From NCBI GenBank assembly GCA_902798965.1, contig CADBYS010000019.1:1-53567 (forward strand): a stretch of 53,567 bases of DNA, given 5' to 3'. Position 1 is the first letter of the stretch. Every line of letters begins with the position of its first letter. The notes below the pieces were generated by a model. That model was given only the letters and a program-made list of their open reading frames with translations. It was not told the DNA's origin and searched no databases. Source of the stretch: an uncultured Bacteroidales bacterium. GTDB lineage: Bacteria > Bacteroidota > Bacteroidia > Bacteroidales > Paludibacteraceae. A program made the translations under genes and the position numbers. Below, in pieces: positions 47,591-53,567 of the stretch.

Positions 47591-49579
47591 ATGAAACAGC
47601 AAGCAATGATTTTTCTGACAGCCGCATGTATCCTGTGCGGCTGTCAATCGCATGAACAAAAATTCCAATACACCGTGGATAAGTTCTATGACCTCGAGAT
47701 CCTCCGCTACGACGTGCCGGAGTTCGACAGCCTTTCGCTGCAGCAGAAGCAACTCGTCTATTGTCTTAGCGAGGCAGCGCTGTGGGGACGAGATATCCTC
47801 TTCGACCAAAACGGGCGCTACAACCTCCGTATTCGCCGTGCGTGCGAGGCGCTGTACCTCAACTATCCGTACGCCAAGAATGCCGAGGAGTTTGCGGCGT
47901 TCGAGCGCTATATGAAGCGCGTGTGGTTCAGCAACGGCATTCACCATCACTACAGCGAGGATAAGTTCCTGCCGGAGTTCACGCAGGAGTGGTTCGTCGA
48001 GGCGTGTGCCAAGGCAGGGGTGGAGTACGACGAGGCTATCCTGCCCGTGATGTTCGACCCCGCTGTGATGCCCAAACGCATGTCGCAGCAGGATGGGGTG
48101 GATCTCATCGCGGAGTCTGCAGGCAACTACTACGGCGAGGGTGTGACGCAAGCCGAGGCGGAAGCCTGGTATGCAGCCCACAAGGACAACAGCGCCGAAC
48201 CCCTGTGGATCGGTCTGAACTCGCAACTCGTCAAGAACGAGCAGGGAGCCATCGAAGAGCGCGTGTATAAGGTCGGCGGCTTGTACGGCGAGGCACTGGA
48301 GCACGTGGTGTATTGGCTGCGTGAGGCGCAGAAATATGCCGAGAACGACCAGCAACGCCTCGTGCTCGACAGGATGATCGCCTTCAACGAGACAGGCGAC
48401 CTGCGTCTGTTCAACGAGTATTGCATCGCGTGGGTGAAGGATCTGGACAGCCGTGTGGATTTCGTCAACGGCTTCACGGAGACCTACTCCGACCCGCTCG
48501 GTATCACCGGCACCTGGGAGTCGATGGTCAACTTCAAAGACTTGGCTGCCACCCGCCGCACGCAACTCATCTCCGACAATGCGCAGTGGTTCGAGGACAA
48601 CTCGCCTACCGACCGCAAGTACAAGAAGGAGGAGGTGAAAGGTGTGACGGCGAAGGTCATCACCGCAGCGATGCTTGCCGGCGACTGCTATCCCGCTACG
48701 CCTATCGGCATCAATCTGCCTAACGCCAACTGGATTCGCAAGGAGTACGGCTCCAAATCCGTGACCATCGACAACTTGATGCACGCCTACAACGAGGCAG
48801 CCAAGGGCAACGGTTTCAACGAGGAGTTCATGGTGGATGACGAGATACGCGCTATCTACGAGCAGTACGGCGCTATGTGCGGCGATCTGCACACCGATCT
48901 GCACGAGTGCGTCGGCCACGGCAGCGGCAAACTCCTGCCGGGCGTTTCGAAAGATGCCCTCAAGGAGCACGCTTCGACCATCGAGGAGGCACGTGCCGAC
49001 CTGTTTGGCTTGTATTACCTCGCCGACCCGAAACTCGTCGAGCTGGGTCTGCTGCCGAACAACGAGGCGTACAAAGCCGGTTTCTACCAGCAGCTGATGA
49101 ACGGCTTGATGACCCAACTCGTGCGTATCGAGCCGGGTAAGGACATCGAGGAGGCGCACATGCGTAACCGTCAGCTCATCGCCGCGTGGGTGTATGATCA
49201 TGCCAACGGCGAGATGCAGATTATCGAGCGCGACGGCAAGCACTACCTGCAGATCAACGATTACGAAGGCGTGCGCCGTATTGTGGGCGATATGCTCGCC
49301 GAGATCCAGCGCATCACCTCCGAGGGCGACTACCCTGCCGCGAAAGCGCTGGTTGAGAAGTACGCCGTGAAGGTCGATCCCGAGCTCCACAAGGAGATCC
49401 TTGAGCGTTACAAGAAACTCAACCTCGCGCCGTACAAGGGATTCGTCAATCCTGTGTATTGCGTCGAGCGCAACGCTGCCGGTGAGATCACCGATGTGAA
49501 ACTCGACTTCACCGAAGGCTACATCGAGCAGCACTTGCGTTATAGCAAGGATTATAGCCCGCTACCTTCGGTTAACTAA
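47591..49579 (+). CDS. M49 dipeptidyl-peptidase III-like lipoprotein
   Basis: A 662-residue M49 peptidase. Signal peptide and lipobox (ILCGC) suggest an outer-membrane or periplasmic lipoprotein. The zinc motif HECVGH is at residues 438-443 and the third ligand lies in EEARADLFGLYYL near 466. Bacteroidetes homologs are often misnamed dihydrofolate reductase. It removes dipeptides from short peptides. A 666-residue open frame on the opposite strand is a codon-bias shadow. Confidence 0.92.
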   Translation: MKQQAMIFLTAACILCGCQSHEQKFQYTVDKFYDLEILRYDVPEFDSLSLQQKQLVYCLSEAALWGRDILFDQNGRYNLRIRRACEALYLNYPYAKNAEEFAAFERYMKRVWFSNGIHHHYSEDKFLPEFTQEWFVEACAKAGVEYDEAILPVMFDPAVMPKRMSQQDGVDLIAESAGNYYGEGVTQAEAEAWYAAHKDNSAEPLWIGLNSQLVKNEQGAIEERVYKVGGLYGEALEHVVYWLREAQKYAENDQQRLVLDRMIAFNETGDLRLFNEYCIAWVKDLDSRVDFVNGFTETYSDPLGITGTWESMVNFKDLAATRRTQLISDNAQWFEDNSPTDRKYKKEEVKGVTAKVITAAMLAGDCYPATPIGINLPNANWIRKEYGSKSVTIDNLMHAYNEAAKGNGFNEEFMVDDEIRAIYEQYGAMCGDLHTDLHECVGHGSGKLLPGVSKDALKEHASTIEEARADLFGLYYLADPKLVELGLLPNNEAYKAGFYQQLMNGLMTQLVRIEPGKDIEEAHMRNRQLIAAWVYDHANGEMQIIERDGKHYLQINDYEGVRRIVGDMLAEIQRITSEGDYPAAKALVEKYAVKVDPELHKEILERYKKLNLAPYKGFVNPVYCVERNAAGEITDVKLDFTEGYIEQHLRYSKDYSPLPSVN

Positions 49580-49582
49580 GTG

Positions 49583-49615
49583 GCTTTCGACTTTCGACTT
49601 TCGACTTTTGACTGT
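49583..49615 (+). repeat. CTTTCGA heptamers forming the aroA start
   Basis: CTTTCGA three times, CTTTTGA, then CTGTCAA. This is the reverse of GTCGAAA. The TTG start of aroA lies inside the fourth unit. Confidence 0.85.
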
Positions 49616-50540
49616 CAAACTTCCGATATCGAAGAGTATTGCCAACCGACTATTGTTGCTACAGGCAATCCATGGAGACCCCCTTTTCGGGGTCTCTGCG
49701 GATATGCCCGACGACATTCGTGTCCTCCACGACGCCCTCGCGCGCCTACGCGAACATAAGAAAGGTGAACCGCTGACGCTTTACCTCAAGAACTGCGGCA
49801 CGGCGTTGCGCTTCCTTGAGGTGCACCTTGAGCGCTGCTACCCGGGCGAACCGATCACCCTCACCGGCGATGCGCGGCTCCTGGAGCGCCGCGGCAAACC
49901 CACCACGCAAACCACCTCCGCGCGCATCCTCCACGGCGATCCCATCCCCATCTCCCCCGACGAGTCGCCCTACATCACCATGTCCCGCCGCATCGCTGCT
50001 ATGTATCAGCCATGCATGGCTGATAGCATCGAGCGTTGTTGGAGTTCCGCCGCTTTCTGGTACGAGTACATAGCCATTCATGGCGGCGAACTATTGCTCG
50101 AGGGCTTAACCGACAGCACCCTGCAAGGCGACCGCCTCATAGCGGATATCTATGCCAAATACTTCGGCGTCACCACCCAATTCACCGCCGAAGGCGCAAT
50201 CATAAAGCGAAGCAGTCTTTTAGCGCAGCGGTCTTTTAGCGCAGCGGTCTCTCTTGATTTCGAGCGAACACCGGATTTATATCCCGCTGTTGCGCTGACC
50301 TGCGAGCGTCTGGGCATCACACTTCATGCTACAGGTACGGAGCGCCTTGCGTATAAGGAGAGCAACCGCCTCGAGGCGGTGCGTTTGCACCAAACGCGCC
50401 ACGACCACCGGATGGCGATGGCGCTGCTTGCTGCCGACTTCCCCGTGGATGACACCGATTGCATCGCCAAGAGTTACCCGACTTTCCTCAGTCAGCTGGC
50501 AGCCTTGCGCAGAGGCGATGCCAATGTAGCAGCTTTGTAA
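49608..50540 (+). CDS. aroA: EPSP synthase, compact form
   Basis: A 310-residue EPSP synthase; the family is usually 400-430. Conserved: KLPISKSIANRLLLL (K9, S10, R14), NCGTALRFL, LTGDARLLERRGKP, WSSAAFWYEYIA, the C-terminal-half block TPDLYPAVALTCERLGI, YKESNRLEAV and DHRMAMA. Missing: the first residues (the TTG start lies inside a heptamer array), the S-S-Q substrate block, and about 50 residues before DHRMAMA. A 48-base insertion of 16-bp units encodes RSSLLAQRSFSAAV. A palindrome at 50005 lies where the S-S-Q block would be. It may be active but reduced. Confidence 0.8.
   Translation: MTVKLPISKSIANRLLLLQAIHGDPLFGVSADMPDDIRVLHDALARLREHKKGEPLTLYLKNCGTALRFLEVHLERCYPGEPITLTGDARLLERRGKPTTQTTSARILHGDPIPISPDESPYITMSRRIAAMYQPCMADSIERCWSSAAFWYEYIAIHGGELLLEGLTDSTLQGDRLIADIYAKYFGVTTQFTAEGAIIKRSSLLAQRSFSAAVSLDFERTPDLYPAVALTCERLGITLHATGTERLAYKESNRLEAVRLHQTRHDHRMAMALLAADFPVDDTDCIAKSYPTFLSQLAALRRGDANVAAL
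50005..50024. repeat. 20-bp perfect palindrome inside aroA, copy 3
   Basis: ATCAGCCATGCATGGCTGAT, ten-base arms without a spacer, in the aroA reading frame (YQPCMAD). Confidence 0.8.
50206..50253 (+). repeat. 16-bp tandem repeat inside aroA
   Basis: AGCGAAGCAGTCTTTT, AGCGCAGCGGTCTTTT, AGCGCAGCGGTCTCTC: 48 bases, 16 codons. Confidence 0.9.
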
Positions 50541-50574
50541 CACACTAATCTTTTTGCTCAAATATCGAATAACA

Positions 50575-51645
50575 ATGAACAGTTTCGGTGACCATTGGGT
50601 TTATACGTCGTTTGGCGAGTCGCACTCGGCAGCCATCGGCGGCGTGCTGGATGGCGTTCCCGCAGGGATGCGTATCGACTTCGCCATGATCCGCGACGCC
50701 CTCAACCGCCGCGCAGGGCGCTTATCAACAGCGCAGCTCACTAACAGCGTAGCTCACCAACAGCGTAGCTCATTAACAGCGCAGCTCACTAACAGCGCAG
50801 CGGTCTCCCCTCGTGCAGTGCGCGAGGCAGACGAAGTCGAATGGCTCAGCGGCGTCATTGGCGCTAATGGCGAGGCAGCCAAGGACTGCAGCGAACTGAT
50901 TACGCTTGGAACACCTATCGCTTTCCTTATCCGCAACCGCGATGCCCGTCCCGAGGATTACGAGGCACTCAAGCACTCGTTCCGTCAAGGTCACGCCGAC
51001 TTCACCTATCAGGCCAAGTACGGCGTACGCGACTACCGCGGCGGTGGCAGAGCCTCGGCGCGAGAGACAGCAGCGCGTGTCGTGGCGGGAAACATTGCCG
51101 CGCAGCACTTGGCGCAGCAAGGCATCCATATCCAAGCCCGACTCATCCGGGTAGGCGACGAGACGCGCCCCGAGCATTTCGACGAACTCATCGCTCGCTA
51201 CCGTGCCGAGGGCGACAGTATAGGCGGTATCATCGCGTGCGAAGTCACGGGACTGCCCATTGGTCTCGGCGAACCGATCTTCGACAAGCTCCAAGCCCAC
51301 CTGGCTTTCGCCATCCTCAGCATCAATGCCTGCAAGGGGTTCGATTACGGTAGCGGCTTTGAGGGCGTCAGCCAACCCGGCTCTGTTGCCAACCAACATA
51401 GCGGCGGTCTGCTCGGCGGCATCACCGACGGCACACCCCTCACCTTCCGCTGCGTCTTCAAGCCCACACCCACTACCCCCAAATCCCTGGCGCAACTGCA
51501 AAAGGAGCAATTAAATGCCCAAATGGAAAATGCCCAAATGGCAAATGGCAAAATAGTAAATAGAAGTGACACCTGCATAGCCGTCCGTGCCGTTCCCGTC
51601 GTCGAAGCCATGACCGCCCTCGTCCTGGCGGATTTTGTGATGTGA
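50575..51645 (+). CDS. aroC: Chorismate synthase
   Basis: 356 residues from the ATG; a TTG seven codons upstream is less likely. Conserved blocks: SFGDHWVYTSFGESHSAAIGGVLDGVPAG, EADEVEWLSGV, HADFTYQAKYGVRDYRGGGRASARETAARV and VRAVPVVEAM. It converts EPSP to chorismate with reduced FMN. A 16-bp repeat (50727-50806) adds residues between RRAGR and READEVEW, and an AATGGC-type repeat (51513-51563) replaces the segment before DTCIAVRAVP. It follows aroA by 34 bases, so two consecutive shikimate steps are paired. Confidence 0.93.
   Translation: MNSFGDHWVYTSFGESHSAAIGGVLDGVPAGMRIDFAMIRDALNRRAGRLSTAQLTNSVAHQQRSSLTAQLTNSAAVSPRAVREADEVEWLSGVIGANGEAAKDCSELITLGTPIAFLIRNRDARPEDYEALKHSFRQGHADFTYQAKYGVRDYRGGGRASARETAARVVAGNIAAQHLAQQGIHIQARLIRVGDETRPEHFDELIARYRAEGDSIGGIIACEVTGLPIGLGEPIFDKLQAHLAFAILSINACKGFDYGSGFEGVSQPGSVANQHSGGLLGGITDGTPLTFRCVFKPTPTTPKSLAQLQKEQLNAQMENAQMANGKIVNRSDTCIAVRAVPVVEAMTALVLADFVM
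50727..50806 (+). repeat. 16-bp tandem repeat inside aroC
   Basis: Five 16-base units of the form AACAGCGYAGCTCAYY, the last ending CGGTCT. It shares AGCGCAGCGGTCTC with the aroA array. Confidence 0.92.
51513..51563 (+). repeat. AAATGGC/AAATGCCC repeat inside aroC
   Basis: Units of 7 and 8 bases (AAATGCCC, AAATGGA, AAATGCCC, AAATGGC, AAATGGC, AAAATAG, TAAATAG), encoding NAQMENAQMANGKIVN. Confidence 0.8.
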
Positions 51646-51658
51646 TGAATTGGTTTGA

Positions 51659-52870
51659 TTAGTATAGCAGACCGAACATCCAAAGAGGGATGCGGTTGCC
51701 ATGACCGATCTCCGTATCGTCCACAGCGAGGAAACTATTCTCAAGGTCTTTGATTTGATTGAAGGTCTTGTCGCTTCCACCGACTTCAAACAGGTACTTG
51801 CTCTCTACCAAGAAATCGCCCTTAGCCGGATAATGGACATCATACACCTGACTCACTTGATTGAAAAAGAAAGTCTCACGTATGGTGCCGATGTTCGTCT
51901 TGTTGCCTAAGGCGTACATCAGGTTCGGATTGTTAAGGAAGATTTTCTCCGGTCTTGACAGCACTTTGAGGCTTTTTACTTTATCGGTCAGCAACGCTAG
52001 TAGTCCGCCTCTCTCCAAGGCGTAAAGCATCTTCAGTCCCTGCACTCTATCCGTTTCCAGTTGTGCGTACAGCGCATTCATCGTCGGCATTTGCGGCACA
52101 TGTTCAGCCAATACCATCAGCATTCTTTTCGCCTTACGTATCGTAGAAATGGTCACCTCATCCACGGCCGGATAATCAACCTCAAGGATATGATTTACTA
52201 CTTTTTGCAGACGATTCTCAAAACCGGTCTTAGCCACTTTGTAAAACGGATAGTAACCATGGTGCAGGTATTGCTCAAACAGCGGCTGTATAGACGGAAT
52301 CATTCCTTTTACCTGCATGGCTATCTGTACGTGGTTCTTGAGCAGTTCTTCCAAGGTTAGCACTGGCAGTTGTGCCACTCCTTCGTAGGCAAGGAACTCA
52401 CGGAACGACAGACCGGCTATCTCATAGTCCAATAACCGTCTTGACAAATCGCCTTCGCCGCTTTTCAGTCGCAACATCGACGAACCGGTATAGATGATTT
52501 GCAAGTCCGGATAGGTGTCGTAGAAATTCTTTATAAGCGTTTGCCAATGTAGGTAATGATGAACTTCGTCCATGAACAGATGTCTTCCGCCGTGGATGTA
52601 ATAGTATTTCACGAAATCTTGCAACGAGTGGCTCTGAAACCATAAGTTATCCAGCGACACGTACATGGCATCGTCCGGGTTGGCGTAATGCTCCTTGATG
52701 TACTGCAACATCATCGTGGTTTTACCCACACCCTTAGGGCCTTTGATTCCCACCAACCGATCCGTCCAATCAATGGAGCCGTAGTTGTACCTGTGAAAAT
52801 CCGTAGGCACACTCTGTAACCTCAAATGATAATGAAGCAACAAGTCTTCAATCTCTGTAACTGCTTCCAT
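51659..52870 (-). CDS. AAA ATPase with DUF4143-type C-terminal domain
   Basis: A 403-residue protein. Walker A GPKGVGKTT (44-52), Walker B HLFMDEVHH near 93-101, sensor IIYTGSS, then LLDYEIAGLSFREFLA typical of the AAA_14/DUF4143 ATPases. A winged-helix-like segment (VDEVTISTIRKAKRML to LERGGLLALL, about 230-290) links to a nuclease-like C-terminal fold (RETFFFNQ, GDFLVESKYLFEVGG). Such ATPases are common in Bacteroidales but their role is unknown. The promoter at 52894-52925 and three upstream palindromes suggest tight control. Convergent with aroC. Confidence 0.85.
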   Translation of the reverse strand: MEAVTEIEDLLLHYHLRLQSVPTDFHRYNYGSIDWTDRLVGIKGPKGVGKTTMMLQYIKEHYANPDDAMYVSLDNLWFQSHSLQDFVKYYYIHGGRHLFMDEVHHYLHWQTLIKNFYDTYPDLQIIYTGSSMLRLKSGEGDLSRRLLDYEIAGLSFREFLAYEGVAQLPVLTLEELLKNHVQIAMQVKGMIPSIQPLFEQYLHHGYYPFYKVAKTGFENRLQKVVNHILEVDYPAVDEVTISTIRKAKRMLMVLAEHVPQMPTMNALYAQLETDRVQGLKMLYALERGGLLALLTDKVKSLKVLSRPEKIFLNNPNLMYALGNKTNIGTIRETFFFNQVSQVYDVHYPAKGDFLVESKYLFEVGGSDKTFNQIKDLENSFLAVDDTEIGHGNRIPLWMFGLLY

Positions 52871-52893
52871 ACAATTTCAATAAAAAAACGCTG

Positions 52894-52925
52894 CAAAGAT
52901 ACAAAAAATAAATGAAATATGCAAA
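52894..52925 (-). promoter_or_regulatory. Promoter of the AAA ATPase
   Basis: On the minus strand TTTG (52922-52925), 20 bases, TATCTTTG (52894-52901). Predicted start about 52887, 17 bases before the ATG. Confidence 0.85.
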
Positions 52926-52941
52926 TATTTTGGAAGAAAAA

Positions 52942-53021
52942 GAGTTTGTAAACTCGTTTTTTTTTGCATTTTTAGAGTTTAGAAACTCTTTTTTGGGGTG
53001 AAATGGAGAGTTTTCAAACTC
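52942..53021. promoter_or_regulatory. Three-site operator array GAGTTTnnAAACTC
   Basis: Perfect palindromes GAGTTTGTAAACTC (52942-52955), GAGTTTAGAAACTC (52975-52988) and GAGTTTTCAAACTC (53008-53021), each starting 33 bases after the last. Centres lie at about -61, -94 and -127 from the predicted ATPase start. Confidence 0.85.
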
Positions 53022-53151
53022 TATTTTCGGTAATCCAATATGCAAAAAGTGAAATATTTCGCGAAAACTCACTTGCGGATAACAGGCAAACTATGAACGT
53101 ATTGGCTCAGCAAGCGCCAAAATTAATCGTAATAAGCCAAATAATCAAACA

Positions 53152-53180
53152 AAGAGAGACATCCGATGGGTGTCTCTCTT
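53152..53180 (-). terminator. Terminator of the right lipoprotein
   Basis: AGAGAGACATCC and GGGTGTCTCTCT pair with one G-T around loop GAT, about 30 bases after the minus-strand lipoprotein stop; T-rich sequence follows on the minus strand. Confidence 0.7.
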
Positions 53181-53204
53181 ATGTTTTGCTACAGCCTCTT
53201 CGAG

Positions 53205-53475
53205 GCGTTAAAGCCGCTTGCTGGCATCATAGCTTTCAATCGTCTTCGACTGAATCACTACCGTTGTGTCGCCTCGCTGCACATATTGGCTGGAGGTCGT
53301 CACGGTGCGGGTTACGTTGCAGGAGCTTATTAACGCACCACATACAGCAACGCACAACAGCCCTGCAAAAATCAATAATAATCGCTTCATAGAATCGCAT
53401 TTTTTTAGTCAACTATTAAAAACTATTAAAAACAATTTCAAAGATTTAGTTAGAAAATAAACCTACATAAACCCT
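53205..53475 (-). repeat. Right copy of the inverted lipoprotein cassette
   Basis: Reverse-complement match to 1-271. It starts after the gene's stop and ends at AAACCCT (53475); beyond that the sequence is unrelated to the window start as far as visible. Confidence 0.9.
53208..53390 (-). CDS. Small lipoprotein, 60 aa (copy 2)
   Basis: Signal peptide MKRLLLIFAGLLCVAVCGA, lipobox LISSC, then a mature peptide identical to copy 1. The two genes differ by about six residues, all in the signal peptide, and by about nine silent codons plus a different stop (TAA here, TAG in copy 1). The shared 85-base leader is almost unchanged. Function unknown; it is probably lipid-anchored in the envelope. Confidence 0.75.
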   Translation of the reverse strand: MKRLLLIFAGLLCVAVCGALISSCNVTRTVTTSSQYVQRGDTTVVIQSKTIESYDASKRL

Positions 53476-53529
53476 GCCGGTGTCTGTTGTCCGTACCGGA
53501 CTTGTGTATTTGTCGTATAAGTCTCTCGC

Positions 53530-53567
53530 TCAAGCGAGCTTGACGAGCGCCTTCTCCGCCAAATCCA
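53530..53567 (-). CDS. Possible 3' end of a gene cut by the window edge
   Basis: On the minus strand the frame entering from the window edge reads DLAEKALVKLA and then TGA. The stop lies in a CTCGCTTGAGCGAG palindrome (53526-53539). It is too short to identify. If real, it lies upstream of the right lipoprotein cassette on the same strand. Confidence 0.3.
   Translation of the reverse strand, partial: DLAEKALVKLA

Larger units (their letters stand above)
52871..53151. other. Regulatory gap upstream of the ATPase
   Basis: Beyond the promoter and the three operator-like palindromes no gene is seen. An open plus-strand frame from 53003 runs through the palindrome and the reversed lipoprotein and is not credible. 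The stretch 53040-53150 has no clear structure. Confidence 0.6.

Noticed and set aside
47534-49534. 666-codon open frame on the minus strand opposite the M49 gene
   Set aside because: It lies entirely antisense to a gene with a clear zinc motif and lipobox, and its translation has no recognisable motif; codon bias of the real gene keeps it open.
50727-50806. Possible CRISPR array
   Set aside because: Direct repeats of 16 bp without spacers, inside a reading frame, and no cas genes.
52975-52995. Palindrome plus T-run as a plus-strand terminator
   Set aside because: AAACTCTTTTTT resembles a terminator, but the same palindrome repeats at 33-bp steps without T-runs in the same place and no plus-strand gene ends there; an operator array fits better.
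53003-53392. 129-codon plus-strand frame at the right end
   Set aside because: It crosses the operator array and the terminator and is antisense to the lipoprotein, whose peptide is conserved in the other copy.
1-53475. Large transposon bounded by the inverted repeats
   Set aside because: No transposase or integrase is present, the content is core housekeeping genes, and the repeats carry a selected gene rather than transposon ends.

Overview
The window looks like one contig-sized piece of a Bacteroidales (Bacteroidota) chromosome. Three things point there. Promoters follow the Bacteroidetes pattern TTTG/TTGC-N19-20-TAnnTTTG at ten or more places. There is a complete type IX secretion core operon (porP-K-L-M-N). 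The chromosomal order ftsX-DUF3098-uppP-truB-queA and the families DUF2795, DUF3467, DUF4832, CBM9-like and M49 are typical of the phylum. I cannot name the genus; a gut-type uncultured Bacteroidales would fit. There is no rRNA, transposase, integrase or CRISPR array, and one tRNA (Leu-TAG).

Layout, left to right. 1-271: a promoter-plus-lipoprotein cassette repeated in inverted orientation at 53205-53475. 0.7-3.3 kb: a small secreted protein, an Fe-S assembly factor, LpxH and MazG, closed by tRNA-Leu on the minus strand. 3.4-10.2 kb: an M16 peptidase, then a minus-strand iron operon of feoB, a TonB receptor fused to a FeoB-associated Cys-rich peptide, a SPOR protein and folE. 10.5-13.7 kb: an EF-hand lipoprotein, a methyltransferase-like protein, cobalamin adenosyltransferase and a DUF2795 protein. 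13.7-19.8 kb: the T9SS core. 19.8-30.7 kb: a long plus-strand run from ftsX to a CBM9-like protein, mixing envelope, tRNA modification, DNA repair and sugar functions. 30.7-33.5 kb: a large secreted golvesin-type protein. 33.6-39.1 kb: cdd, an LptF/G permease, ribBA, a second EF-hand protein and a phosphopantetheinyl transferase. 39.1-43.1 kb: a minus-strand operon of acyl-ACP thioesterase, a ribonucleotide-reductase C-domain-like protein, manA and a short rnr. 43.2-51.6 kb: a degenerate SGNH protein, a PCMD-like protein, a glycosyltransferase, DUF3467, a nucleoside phosphorylase, an M49 peptidase, aroA and aroC. 51.7-52.9 kb: a minus-strand AAA ATPase preceded by a three-site operator-like array.

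Three signals run across ordinary annotation. (1) Short tandem arrays, mostly 7-bp units, fill gaps between genes, often starting at or inside the upstream stop codon. The same kinds of units occur as in-frame insertions inside mazG, ribBA, rnr, aroA, aroC, the PPTase, the thioesterase and the glycosyltransferase. (2) Three GAGTTTnnAAACTC palindromes spaced exactly 33 bp lie upstream of the ATPase promoter. (3) The two inverted lipoprotein cassettes have an identical mature peptide, about nine silent codon differences, and an almost unchanged 85-bp leader. Dispersed 20-bp ATCAGCCA-type palindromes, a FeoB with a degenerate G domain and several compacted or fused enzymes are further points of interest.
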